Source of the DNA: Adineta steineri
Lineage: Eukaryota > Rotifera > Eurotatoria > Adinetida > Adinetidae
Direction of reading: 5' to 3'
NCBI GenBank assembly: GCA_905250115.1
Contig: CAJNOI010000179.1
Span: forward strand, 102,506 to 166,505
Length of the DNA stretch: 64,000 nt
Shown: positions 20,464 to 35,563 of the stretch, one piece after another
How positions within the stretch are numbered: the first letter of the stretch is position 1
Layout of the letters: every line of letters starts with the position of its first letter
Position numbers and translations under genes: made by a program
The notes under the pieces: model-generated
Seen by the model: only the letters and a program-made list of their open reading frames with translations
Database searches by the model: none
Told to the model about the DNA's origin: nothing

Positions 20464-21513
20464 ATGGCTTCGGCAAGCACCAGTACACGTGTTAAATGGA
20501 TGTGGAAAGCAAATGCGGATCCTTTTTCAAAAACTGAACCAGCGGAATGGAAATCCTACTCTGATGTAGAAAATAGAATTATTGAAGAGGCATTTCAATC
20601 TGGGCAAAGTCATGCTATTCTGGACTCTTATAGTATTAATTTTAAACACAGAATTCAAATTCTCAACGAAGATGGCAATAAACAACGTCCTATCAAACGA
20701 GAAATAGTCAATACAGCCGATCAGTACCTACGAGAAGAACGATTTACATTTACTCCTATCAATCCCGAACAACCATTTGCTGGTTTATATGGTTGGATTT
20801 CACCGTTTATACGAGCAACCGTGAAAGAGCTGAATATCACCGAAGATCAGTTACCTTCGAAAGATGACACAGTCGTTCCGATGATTGTAGAAAGAGCAGC
20901 GAAAGGTATCATTCAAGAAGGAAAGAAAATTGGAAAACAATGTGAAGCTGAACATATGGCGAAAGAACTATTGAAGAAAAAAGATGAAGGTATGAAAGAA
21001 GTCTGGAAATGTTGCGCGCATCTGTATTCAATGGAGAGTTTCTTATATAAAAAATTAAATGAAACCATGCGATTGATTGGAAGCAAAGAGCATGAGCAAG
21101 AATGGAGAAATAATGTCTGCACATTGGGACCATTCTCATTATTGTTATGGGACAATCCTTTTGACAATAAAACAACTCAAAGAGGGACAATTTTTTATCG
21201 AGGAGCAAATTTAAACGATAAATTGATTTCGATTTTCAAGGAAGATAGTTTAAACAAAAAAGAAACAAGTCGTTCTTTTCCAGCGTTCACGTCATGCAGT
21301 CGTAGTCGAGTTGCAGCCGAAAAATTCGGAAATGTTTTATTTATAATGACCGTTAAGCATGCATTTACTGTAGACCTTAAGCCATTCTCTGAATATCCTG
21401 ATGAAGAAGAAGAATTACTTTCTCCAGGTGTTTGTTTTACTATTGAACGTGTAGAATCCAGCAAAACCGAAAACAAGCATTTAATTTATTTAAATCTTAT
21501 GCAACAGTACGAT
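20464..21513 (+). CDS. WWE domain plus mono-ADP-ribosyltransferase, first exon
   Basis: Residues about 8-72 form a WWE domain (KWMWKAN.., EWKSYSDVEN.., then Tyr/Ile-Phe and KRE), known elsewhere to bind poly- or iso-ADP-ribose. The C-terminal half is an arginine-type ART: the R motif FYRGANL, the S motif FPAFTSCSRSRVAA, and an acidic E-x-E turn in DEEEELLSPGVCF. A helical linker lies between. ART plus WWE combinations are a bdelloid-expanded type. At 21513 a GTAAGT donor follows Asp plus one base. The 31 residues beyond it in the open frame (to 21606) are hydrophobic and look like intron. The frame phase matches an acceptor at 23345. An acceptor-like TTTTTTAG lies 34 bases before the ATG. Confidence 0.85.
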
Positions 21514-23345
21514 CGTAAGTTAATTACTTTTCTTTATACAAGATTGTCATTGTTAACTATTCATCTTATTCTCCGAGTACTCATTCTACTTTATTTAAAA
21601 ACTTGAAGATATTGTCGATGTTGTTAGATTCTCAGAGTATAACTATTTATATGTAAAAGAATTGGCCAGAGAAAGATGTTCAATGTTAAACGTATAGGAC
21701 AAAACAAATTGCTTATACACTGTAGTATAAAATCGTATTTGATAAATCGATTGAGTTTATTACGAAACAGATCTTTCTCTTAGTAACCTTTGCGATAGTT
21801 AAACTGACCAAAAGTTCTAGTTCTGAAGATGCGGTTGATCTTTGTCTTTGAATTCAGAGTTTTTGGACTTCACTAAGTAGGTTTATTATAAAACGCGAAT
21901 AACTTTTATAACGTCTCTGGTAGTTAATAATCTTTAATATTGCTATTCTTCTGTTCTTCATCTTCCGATCTTCAAGTGAAGGAAGCATTGACAAGTATGC
22001 ATTAAGAAAGTATTTTCCGTATTTCATAAAACACAGATTCTTTTTTTTCATTCTCAGTGGTGAAACGAGTTCTGATTTTTCTTAATTGTTTGAAATTACC
22101 ATTCTTTATCATATGTGTATTTTTCGAAATTCTATTTGAGACGAAACAGTTTTTGAAGCTTCGCATTACAGTAAAAAGTTCTTTTTATTAGAATAGATTT
22201 TAGTAAAGTACAATTCATTTTTCAAACATCATTTAAATCCTTCTTATCAGACATAGGCAAGTCGAATCCATTTTTGATTTGTTGAATTAAGTCACGAGTT
22301 ACTTGACCTGCTTTTCACTTGAGAGCTTTAAGATATCACTTGACTTGAATTGACTGGGAATTTTAAAAATATGACTTCGACTTAAGTTGGATCAAAAACT
22401 TGTTCATTTGCTTATTTCTTCTTTATAAGATTTTCATATTTTTTCTCTAATTTCTAAGATTAAAAAATGTCTTCAAAAATATTTTATCATATTTAAACAT
22501 GTAAGGAAGCTGAATTATTTTCACAATTCAGTATATTCTATTAGGCAGTTCAATTTATTCACATTTTATTAACAAAACAAACAATTTATCAAACAAAATG
22601 TAATCAATAATCCAATTCTATGAACATTTTTTGTGTTTTCATTTCATGTAATCATCGATCTCAAGTTAAAATATTTGTAAATACAACAACCAATCTACTA
22701 TTAGAAGTCTTATGTGGAAAAAGCTTTCATTTATCATTCGATTAAGGGTTTAAAAATCAAAACACGTTATTCAGAAAATTACAAAGTATATTTAGTCACT
22801 AAAATACATTATTTTTATCTAATGACAAAAAATTTTAGATACTTTAATTAAAACACCTACCTATCTCTAAATTTCAAACATAAAAAGGACAGCTAAATAC
22901 TCTACTTAACTTCTCTATCTTTTAAATATATTCATAAACCGCATTTAGAGTATTATAAAGTCAAATCAATCAAATATAATAAATATCATTTTCTAAACCG
23001 CTTTCTCATCATAAGTTAACATTTTTCTTGTAATTTCCTTTGAAAAAAATTGATTCAACTTCTTTCGAAAAAGAAGCTCTGTTCTATCAGAGACCCTCCA
23101 TATTTACAAAACAAGTATCTAGTTAATTCTTCTTACAATAACTATAGCATATACAAGACTACAAATTTACAACAGGCTAGGCAACACTGTCCCCCTAAAA
23201 TATTTAATCGTACAATTCGTTTCTATACATTTACCTTATTAATTACATACAATTTCATTTATACAGTAAGATTAGCAAAATATCAGCAGATCATACAAAT
23301 ATTTAAATTAAAAAACGATAACTATCTGATTTAAATCTATTTTAG
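21514..23345. other. Probable long intron or intergenic AT-rich DNA
   Basis: No frame with protein character is seen on either strand in 1.8 kb. If the two ART exons belong together, this is the longest intron in the window. The frame at 23050-23334 is AT-driven. Confidence 0.45.
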
Positions 23346-23554
23346 AACGCGACAGCGAACAAATATCTGAGTCTCCTTCTTGGCTTGCTGCTCGTGGTGG
23401 TGATGCTCGTTATGATGATCTTTATCTTGCTCTTGGTAATTATGATAATAATCCTGCTTTTGATGATCCCGCTTATAATCCTGATAATCTTAGTGTTGAT
23501 GATTGTCTTTCTGCCGAACATGGTCGTGAAGGTCCTAATGGCAACTGGGAATGA
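23346..23554 (+). CDS. Acidic terminal exon, probably the end of the WWE-ART gene
   Basis: A clean coding stretch without its own ATG begins directly after TATTTTAG and ends at a TGA at 23554. It reads ..RDSEQISESPSWLAARGG, then repeated Asp/Asn/Tyr/Pro segments (GNYDNNPAFDDPAYN), and ends GPNGNWE. Codon use is regular and more GC-rich than the surroundings. The acceptor leaves two bases of a codon, which complements the single extra base at the ART donor 21513. It could belong to that gene or to another gene whose first exon I miss. Acidic, low complexity, no domain recognised. Confidence 0.55.
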
Positions 23555-23730
23555 AAGGTGATACAAAAGTCATACAAGACTGTTAATTCTGATGAAACAT
23601 TTTTCGTTCTATGTTTTACTTTTTTTCAGATTTTGAAAATGAACGTCATATTATAGGAGTATGAAACGAAAATATATTTAAGATCCTACACTGATGAAAT
23701 GATATGTTTATCGGATGTTCTTTTGACTTA

Positions 23731-23815
23731 TGAGAGTGGGCGTGTGTGAGGGTGGGGGTGTACATAGTTGTAGCCTTTCACACCCAGACCCCCTCACACA
23801 TCCTCTGCTCTGTCA
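23731..23815. repeat. Telomere-like hairpin, degenerate
   Basis: GAGAGTGGGCGTGTGTGAGG then GTGGGGGTGT on the left; CACACCCAGACCCCCTCACA then CATCCTCTGCTCT on the right. Confidence 0.6.
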
Positions 23816-23896
23816 TATCGAGGATGTGTCTGGTACATGAATGCTCCCCTTTTTCCTTCTTTTTCTTCCTTTTGTCGAAGCATTCACCAATTTCTA

Positions 23897-23988
23897 CCAT
23901 CTTAAGGGTGTGGGTGTGGTGGGTGAGGATGTGTGTGAATCATAAATTATCTTTACTCGCAATCACACTCACACCTATCCTCAAGATT
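23897..23988. repeat. Telomere-like hairpin with CCATCTTAAGGG end
   Basis: CCATCTTAAGGGTGTGGGTG on the left. CACACTCACACCTATCCTCA followed by AGATT on the right. Same end sequence family as 18828-19015 and 20288-20367. Confidence 0.65.
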
Positions 23989-24415
23989 CTCATCCACCTA
24001 TATCTTAATACTCTTTTTAAATATTATAACATATTCCAGCTTATTTTTTCTTATTGGTATTTTCTTTTTCAGTTTTTTGTTTCAATAAATATCTCTTGAA
24101 AAATCGATGTAATTCATATGAAATCCATTAGATATATGTTTTAGCAATATTCCAAAAATTAATATTTAAAATTATCAATCAATTAAAATATACTATGTTA
24201 GTTTTTATCGATGACTACATGAATAATTAAGATTTTTATTACGCAAATGACATGTATCTTATCAGATATGAATGACGCACTTTGAGATTAGATTTTCTTT
24301 GTAGTTAATAAACAAAAAACAACAAAATTCTAAATATTTCATAAAAAATAATAAAATGCAGGGAGACAAAAATATTCAGATCATAGTATCGTTGTTTATA
24401 TATTTTTTTGATCAA

Positions 24416-26816
<2,401 letters not shown>

Positions 26817-27946
26817 TGTCGTTTTTATTATTACAAACACATACAAAAGAAAAAAACAAACGAATGGATAGGTAAAAAGGATCAGGTACTATATATATAT
26901 GCATGCAATCGACATCAAGGGCAATTTAATCGATTGTTATTCATGATATATATATGATTTAGTATTCTCTTCATTATGTACTTTAGCGCAAAAAAAGTTC
27001 GAACGTTTTTTCACGAAAATAATATACTCGTTTAATATAATGACTTATTCTTCTTACATTGTTCCCATATAGTAAACATAAATACGTAAAAAAATGCACG
27101 AGAACGGAAATAGAGAATTATGGTTACCGATGATTAAAAAAGAGAAAAGAATATTCCACATGACTGATCTTTTGAATAAAAACAAAAGTCACATTTTAAC
27201 TTGATTTTAAACTAGACATATATGAATAAGGACAAAAATAGATTTGCTCTTCTTTTGTATTATAATGACGACGATTGAATTATGTCATCCACGCCCTTCA
27301 TTAACCTATGCGAAGCAAACTATTTTCTTTTACATGTAGCGCATCATCCTTTATGAAATATTGAAACATGAAATAAGAGATTTATCTGTCTATGTCGTGT
27401 TCTTATCTAAAATTCTAATAATCCTCTATTATTAATTCCATATGAACTAGACTGGCACAGCTTTACTTTCATCGAAGAGAACATCTAATAGAATGCATAT
27501 TATATTGCAAACAACGAAAAAAATCTTTTTTTCAAGTAGCACAACAAGTGCATTATTCAATAAAAATGAATTGATTTTTTATACAAATACTTAAATCAAT
27601 AAGAAAGAAACAGAATCTTTTTTTGACATAATTTTATTTATTCTTATTCTTATAACACACTATACCCGTAAATCCACATTATATATAACAGTTTACCATT
27701 CATTATCAGGCGCTACTATCGCTCATAAAAAATTGGCATCTAAAAATAATTAATCTATATTTTTATTCATTTTGAATATTAGAAAAAAAAGTTTGAATTA
27801 TTTAGAAAACTTTTTTTCTTTCTAACCAATCAGATTTTAGATCTGTAGACAATTCAATATGGTGGTGTTTAAGAATCTTGATCATTTGCCGAAAAAACTG
27901 ACTTCATCTCACTTTTTTGTTTTATAGATATTTCTTAACATCTATC
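26817..27946. promoter_or_regulatory. Divergent upstream region of NT5C2 and ubiquitin-L40 genes
   Basis: 1.1 kb of AT-rich DNA with no gene. A CCAAT box (TAACCAATCAG, 27826-27830 core) lies about 117 bases before the ubiquitin ATG. An acceptor-like TGTTTTATAG ends 19 bases before that ATG, so a leader intron or trans-splicing is likely. Confidence 0.5.
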
Positions 27947-28594
<648 letters not shown>

Positions 28595-29190
28595 ACATTT
28601 CTTTGTTTTTTTTGTTTTTGAACATGCAGATAAAAGCATCTGCTAAAATAACAGAAGAAGAATAAAAAAATGAGTATATCTGGATGATTTTATATGACAA
28701 GTTAATGATACATATATGCTATAAATCACATGTTCTTTATTATTAAAGAGAAAACAACGGAAAAGTTAGCCATGAATTTTGGTCAAAGCAATTCTATACA
28801 AAGCTCATTACAGGTTTATGCAGTCAGTTGACGTTTCATGACGTTTGAAAAAAATGAGATTTAAAAACAAAGCAATCTGCTAAGCATTGTATTCTAATAT
28901 GTTCTTCCAAACAAAAATAAAATTAAACATATAGAATGAGTGTGGATAGAGAATTTTACTTTAGCAAATCAGCTGTCTTTGTATATTAAATATCTCTATC
29001 ATAAGTCATATTAGCAAGCTCTTAATAGAGTTCAAGGTTTTAGAATATGTTCATTGCTTTTCTTGTTTATATATTTTTGCTTAAAGTTATTTTATCGATT
29101 AATGAGAGTAAACACAACTTCATATCGCAGTTCAATTTGATAAATAAATACAAAATAAAACAAAAAACAATGATAACGTTTTTTTTCACT
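28595..29190. other. Intergenic between convergent genes
   Basis: AT-rich 3' flanks; no gene seen. The plus frame at 29047-29271 overlaps the Josephin 3' end and is not protein-like. Confidence 0.55.
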
Positions 29191-29742
29191 TTATTTTTGT
29201 TCAAATTTTTCTACCATAGTTTCGTCAATCACAATGTACATATAAGTTTCCGTACGATTCAATGTATTTAAATATTGTTTTAAATCAGTTTCATTACCAA
29301 TTAATTTTGGTTGAGATAATTTTGAATCTAAATTATAATAATTTTCTCCATTGATACTTTTTATTGAAAACCAATGACGACCAGGTTTTGTCCATGAACG
29401 TACTAATGGTAAACGATCAAAAAATGGTCGTTCAAGAGGTATATTTAATAGTAAACCCAAACAATCTTTAAAATGAAATATATCCAATGATTCATTAACA
29501 TCAATAGCACGTAATGTATAGCCTTGTTGTTTTAATGCATCAAGTATGATTGTTAAATCATAATTACCTGTAAATAACGTTGAATATTCATTCCAACACC
29601 ATGATTTATCATATTCATGTACAATTGAATCAAGTTTTTGTTTATTAAAAAGAGGTTTTTGAAAAAGACTATTCAATGAATGTAATGCACATAATTGTAA
29701 TCGTTGTTTTTCATGATATAAATCAGGTTTGTCATTATTCAT
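29191..29742 (-). CDS. Josephin-domain deubiquitinase (JOSD1/2 type)
   Basis: A 183-residue single-exon protein, the normal length for stand-alone Josephins. The catalytic Cys is at 18 in KQRLQLCALHSLNSLFQ, the catalytic His at 123 in GRHWFSIK, and the third triad residue is Asn/Asp in YYNLDSKL (about 137-139). The intermediate NYDLTIILDALKQQGY and FHFKDCLGLLLN segments match the fold. There is no ataxin-3-like C-terminal extension with UIMs. The enzyme would remove ubiquitin from substrates, probably at membranes as for JOSD1/2. It lies tail to tail with the ubiquitin-L40 gene. Confidence 0.92.
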   Translation of the reverse strand: MNNDKPDLYHEKQRLQLCALHSLNSLFQKPLFNKQKLDSIVHEYDKSWCWNEYSTLFTGNYDLTIILDALKQQGYTLRAIDVNESLDIFHFKDCLGLLLNIPLERPFFDRLPLVRSWTKPGRHWFSIKSINGENYYNLDSKLSQPKLIGNETDLKQYLNTLNRTETYMYIVIDETMVEKFEQK

Positions 29743-30934
29743 CTTAGATATGTAGGTTTATAAAAAGAAATAACAAAGTAAAAATATTACATTATCTAAA
29801 AAATCAAATCAAATCTATTCATTCGGATCTATTGATTCATTCCTAATCGTTTATTCTTATGTATTTCAATGTTTAAATAAAAGCAATAATTAAAATATTA
29901 ACTGTAAATCCTTAGGTTGAAATATGTTTTGTAATCTTTAACAAAACGTGATGCATTGAAAAATTGATGATGATATGATATATTATAGAAAGTTAAAAAC
30001 AACGAATAGAAATTGTCTATAATTGAATTGATAGACGACTGCTGTCATCTATCTAAATATACTTTTTTTGACATAATTTTTTCTTTTCTCTATTTCTCGT
30101 TTTTTTATGCTTCAAAAATCCTGCTTGGCGCAAAAAAAAAAAGATAAAATCTGTCTGTTTTTGATCTACCGTCTTTCTTTCCATTCTAGACTGACGGATT
30201 TCTATGTGTTCTTTAGCAAAACTGTTGAGTTGATAACTTGCTCTTTTTTACTATTTTACATTCCTTTGAACATAACAAGTCACAATTCTATCTCGCTTTT
30301 TCCTTTTTTAACGAGCTAAATTTAATGAGTTTCTTTTTCTTTTTACAAATTGGTAAGCATATTGTCTGTTAAAAACAGCTTGGAGAAACAATTATATTAT
30401 CAACTAAAGTTTTTCTTTTAAAATAATAATATTACTCTTTTAAACACAATATCCGTAATGTTGCCTCTCTCTCTCTTTTTATACACAATTCATATCATTC
30501 TTATGACAAATTTGACAATGTGTTTCATGAGAGTTTTCTTATTAATGTTGAATGAATTTAATATAAAACTCTATATCAGGAATATATGAACATCACACCC
30601 TATTTTTTTCAAGATAAATAGCAATATGTGTAACTTCCGCTCAAAATATTGTACGTGACGTACGGAGAAAACTATTTTAAAATAACTACTGAGTTATATT
30701 TATTTGGAGTCATGACCAATTTTCAGTAAATATCTGATTTCTGAAAAGGAGACAGACTTTTATGTTGATAGACGATTCATCAATATCATCAAAAAACAGG
30801 TACCAGATATTTGCTTTCAAGATTAAATTTCTAAACTATTATGGGTATGGGTGAGGTTTAGTAAAGAGAATAGCGACACTCACCCATCTTATTTGCTCAT
30901 GGAATATTTCTTTTTTTAGTATAATACTAATAAA
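29743..30934. other. Intergenic, AT-rich, with a small G/C hairpin
   Basis: No gene is supported. At 30841-30892 ATGGGTATGGGTGAG and CACTCACCCATCTT form an imperfect hairpin. TTTTTTTAG at 30911-30919 lies 15 bases before the ABCA start. Confidence 0.55.
30841..30892. repeat. Small telomere-like hairpin
   Basis: ATGGGTATGGGTGAG on the left and CACTCACCCAT on the right, loop about 25 bases. Confidence 0.45.
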
Positions 30935-33900
30935 ATGGGCGTTTGCCGACAGATTCGTTTGATCTTATGGAAAAATTTTACTATTCGACGTCGACGATGG
31001 GTTTGTTTTTAGAAATTTATTCTAAAATCAATTTGTATTGTTTTATTTAGCCTCGAGTGATATTTGAATTAATTTGGCCATTATTTTTATTTTTTATTCT
31101 AATGTGGGTTCGAACAAGAAATTTAACATTTTATTATGATGCTTGTAAGATTATTTTCTTTAAAAATTTATCTTAATAAATTTATTTAAGGTTATAATGA
31201 TCCAAAATATCTTGGAGCAACTGGATTTTTACCTGCACTACAAAGTTATATTTGTCAATGGAATAATACATGTTATAATCAATCAAAAACAACTGATGAA
31301 TTTCATGGGGAAGCAACCTTTTGGAATCAATTAACAGATTTAAGTGAAAGTCTTTCGATTATTTTTAATGATGATAAAACGGTTAATTTATTTGATAAAC
31401 TTTTTACGCAAATTAATTCATTACAACGTTATTCTACGATTTGGAATGGTAAGTGTTTTAATATTTGAATAATGTCAAATATTGATTTACGTACTTTGAA
31501 AATATAATATAAGGTACTATTTTGGCAAATAAAAGCACGAATGATTTTAATCAATCTATTCCAACAACAATAATCAATACACTTTTTCAAAATCCTGTTG
31601 GTTTATCTAATCTTCATCAATCATGGTTTATGAATCATACCAAAAGATCTGAGTCGAATTTAAATATTATAATACAAATATCTTATTCACGTTCACAAAA
31701 AAACTTTTCCTTTGTAAATTAAACAATTTCATTTATATGTAGAGGTTTAAATTATGCTTTTTTTTTTATTTCATCTAGTCATATCAATCAGAAACAAATA
31801 TAAAACAATCATTTTGTAATAAGACAGAATTTAATAAAACTTTTCTGATTAACTCACCCGATGCAATTGTACCAAAAAATTTTTTATGTAATAATTTATC
31901 AGCAAGTGATTTGAAATTATTTTTAATCAGTGTACAAAATCAATTGGATGATATACTTTTGGTAAAATTATAAAGATTTTCTTATGAAATTATTTCATTT
32001 TATTCAATAATTCTAGACTAATATGGCACCAGATATTGTGAAACTTACTATGAATGGAATGCAAGTATGTAATCTTGATTTTTATTACACTATCATAAAA
32101 TATTATTGATGTGTTTAGGCTGCTCGAACTCTGGAACAAATTCATTCTCGTTTAAACATACTTAATGTTAGCTTTTCATTCAATGAAACCAATAGTAGTA
32201 TTAGGTAATAATTTCGCGGCATACTTATTTGTATTTTATATTACTAATAGCATGCATCAGATTTAAGATTCAACAAATTCGAGTATCGTACTTACAAAAG
32301 AATCGTTTTCTAATTTGAATTTTGCGCATAACATATAGAACAAGTCATTTCTTGTATGTTTATGATCCATTATCGATTATTAAAATAAAATAGTCTAATT
32401 ATAAGTCGAATTATGTTTCATAAAAGCTGAAATTATACAGAAATAAGTGTGGGTCCCATGCGGAACAATCCGCAGACAAAGGATAGAACACACCGTATAT
32501 GTAGATTTATTTTCCCAGTATACTTATCATAGAAAACCTTTTTATATTTAAATTATAGTTTAACATCATTATGTGGTGGTCGTAATGATTTATCACAGTT
32601 TTTTACTACAAATCAATCTTCAAATAATCAAAGCAACCAAAGTGAAACTACTCAAAATAAACAAACAGAAACTACTCAAACACGTTCTACAGCTGATGAT
32701 ACTTTAACTATGTTTAATTATAACAGGTTAGCAGAAAATTTATTATCTTATGATGAATCTGAAATATGTCAAGAATCATATATAACTGGTTCTGGTAAAA
32801 TTATGCAATTTTCAACAGTAAATCGTACATGTCGTTGTGCTTTATTTGATCAAGTATTCAATTCAAATACTATTCTACGACAATTTGCAACACTATTACG
32901 TCCTATTCTATATGGAAAAATCTATTATCATCCATCAAATATTCATTATGATAATATAATTAAAAATATTAATCAAACATTTGAATCATTAGATGAACTT
33001 GTTCGATTACTTCGTCAAATTGAATCTACATCTCAAACAATAAATGATATCATACCAGTATTATGTAATTCATTTTCTAATTCATCATTAATTTGTCAAC
33101 AATTTACAACATATCAAACATCAATGAATTTATTTATAGTTCTAACTGAATTTCTTGCTTGTACAGAACGTAATCGTTTTATTGCAATGGATAGTGAATT
33201 AGATATGGTATATGTAGGACAAAATGACTCTGTAACAAATAGTTTTCTTGCTGCAATTGAATTTATGGATAATATAGGAGATAATGATAGTTTACCTACA
33301 CATATTCGATTTAAAATAAGAATGGCACTTGATTATGTTGATAATACATTTCAAACAGCCGACAAGTAAATAATAGAAATAAATTTCATTCTTTTTTTTC
33401 TAATAATTTATATAGATATTTTTCATATGCACCTCGTGTTAGTGCACCAACATCAACAAAATATCATTCATATTTATTTATTTATTTACAAAATGCTCTT
33501 GAACGTGCTATTATATACGCACAAACAGGAAGAAATATTTCCTACGGTATACAAACACAACAAATGCCGTATCCATGTTGGATTAATGATAAGTATGTTG
33601 TGCATTTTTTTCCTTGTCTTCAGTAAATCGAAATATGAATGATTGATTTTAGATTTTCTAATGCCATTAGTCGAATGTTACCATTATTTATGGTATTAAG
33701 TTGGATATTTACAGTTTCAATGAATGTGAAAGATATTGTTCATGAAAAAGAAAAGTAAATAAATAAATATAGGGAAAACATGTTTACGTTTTTTTTCTTC
33801 AAGACGATTAAAAGAAATAATGAGAATAATGGGTTTGAATGATTCTGTTCATTGGTTTACTTGGTTTATTTTATGTACAGCTACTATGTTGTTAATAGCA

Positions 33901-35296
33901 TTTTTCCTTATTTTACTTTTAAAGGTAAAACATGTCTTAAATAATTATAATAATATATCGTCTGTTGTAGTTTGGAAAAATCACACAATTTTCTAGTTTT
34001 TCTGTATTACTCGTATTCTTCATAAGTTATACATTTGCTACTATTACTCAATGTTTTCTTATTAGTGTATTATTTAATCGAGCTAATTTAGCTGCTTGTG
34101 GTATGTATTTACAAATGAAAAATATCTATGTTATAATTCAAAAATGAATATTCTAGGAGCTGGTATTATATATTTTGTTCTCTATTTACCATATACTATA
34201 TTAATTAGTTATGATACTCAAGTGAAAATATGGCAAAAAGCAATTGCTGTAAAAAATTTTATATTTGTTTTTTAAATAATTAAAATTTTTTTAATATGTT
34301 TTAGTGCCTTTCATCAACAGTTGCTTTTGGAGTTGGTTGTGATTATATTGCTCGTTTTGAAGGTATGGTTGAAGGTATTCAATGGTCGAATATAAATCGA
34401 GGTGTAAAACCTAATGATAATTTTACATTTCTTTATTGTATTATTATGATGTTAATCGATTCGGTGATTTATATGTTATTAACTATTTATATTGAAAATG
34501 TATTTCCCGGTAAGAAAATAAATGAATTTTATTTTTTTAAATTGAATATATATTAAGGTGAATATGGTATTCCACAAGTATGGTATTATCCATTTACAAA
34601 AACATACTGGTTTGGATATAATGCAGAAAATATTCGTCAACGTACGGAACAGATGAAATGTGTAATAGATCAAAATCAAAATGGTTAATTTAATTTTCAT
34701 TTAAATAAAATTTTCTTATGTAATGATATTTTAGGTGAAAATGATATAGGAGAACTTGGCATTAGTATTGAAAATGTATCGAAATATTTTGGAAATAAAA
34801 TGGCATTGAAAAATTTATCTGTTAAATTTTATCGTAATATGATAACAGCATTTCTTGGACGAAATGGTGCTGGAAAAAGTACAACATGGTCAATATTAAC
34901 TGGTCTAATACCACCAACAAGTGGTACAATATATATTGATGGTTATGATATATTAACAGATATAAAAATTGTTCGAAAACGTCTTGGTTTTGCTCCTCAA
35001 TATAATATTTTATTTGATTTATTAACAGTTAAAGAACATTTACAATTTTTTTCTGCGTAAGATAATTGAAGTATTATTTGATAGACATTTAGTTTTTTAT
35101 TTATTCATTAGATTAAAAGATGCACCAAAAGAATCAATTGAAACAGAAATACATAAAATGTTAAATGATTTAGCATTAGAAAAAAAAGCAGATAATTATT
35201 CCACAGAATTATCTGGTGGAATGAAAAGAAAACTTTCAATTGCTATTGCTTTTGTTGGAAATTCAACAACAGTTATTTTAGATGAACCAACAGCAG
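30935..35296 (+). CDS. ABCA-family lipid transporter, 5' half (cut by assembly gap)
   Basis: About 16 exons. The N-terminus [20 protein letters not shown] followed by a first membrane helix ([16 protein letters not shown]) is the ABCA start. A large extracellular loop follows (about 31.2-33.6 kb, many N-x-S/T sites). Then come five hydrophobic segments (from [15 protein letters not shown] to [14 protein letters not shown]), and [14 protein letters not shown]1 has Walker [11 protein letters not shown]-loop FAPQYN, signature [10 protein letters not shown] and Walker [10 protein letters not shown]. The exon ends at 35296 with a GT donor. The second transmembrane half and NBD2 should lie past the N gap but are not found there. 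ABCA proteins export or flip lipids. Introns of 336 bases (about 32.2-32.5 kb) are long for this window. Confidence 0.92.
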
Positions 35297-35463
35297 GTAT
35301 ATACAATAGCGTTTTAGTATAGTGCGTAAGAGCTTTTGAGACATGTACCAACTAGTAAAGTTGAATTCGGAATTTATAGTCACGATTTTTCCGTAAGGAT
35401 GGTTCGTTGTGGGTGATATATGGGCACGGCCAAGCGTGACGGAATTTCATTTTTTTAACTTGC
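35297..35463. other. Unusual sequence just before the gap
   Basis: This follows the donor of the last ABCA exon. It is richer in GC than normal introns here and has TCACG..CGTGACGGAATT inverted words. It could be intron, a repeat that stopped the assembly, or a joined contig end. Confidence 0.4.
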
Positions 35464-35563
35464 NNNNNNNNNNNNNNNNNNNNNNNNNNNNNNNNNNNNN
35501 NNNNNNNNNNNNNNNNNNNNNNNNNNNNNNNNNNNNNNNNNNNNNNNNNNNNNNNNNNNNNNN
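35464..35563. other. Assembly gap of exactly 100 N
   Basis: Exactly one hundred N, the standard placeholder for a scaffold gap of unknown size. Genes on both sides are cut. Confidence 0.99.

Larger units (their letters stand above)
23555..24415. other. Intergenic with two telomere-like hairpins
   Basis: Hairpins occur at 23731-23815 and 23897-23988. The rest is AT-rich 3' flank of two convergent genes. Confidence 0.6.

Noticed and set aside
20909..21476. Minus-strand frames across the WWE-ART gene
   Set aside because: They are antisense shadows of the well-supported plus-strand coding exon.
21514..21606. Hydrophobic C-terminal tail of the WWE-ART protein
   Set aside because: It follows a perfect GTAAGT donor and has intron-like composition. 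An alternative spliced end fits better, though read-through cannot be excluded.
31100..31115. GGGTTCGAAC as a tRNA T-loop
   Set aside because: It lies inside an ABCA membrane-helix exon, with no acceptor or D-arm pairing around it. I found no convincing tRNA gene in the window.
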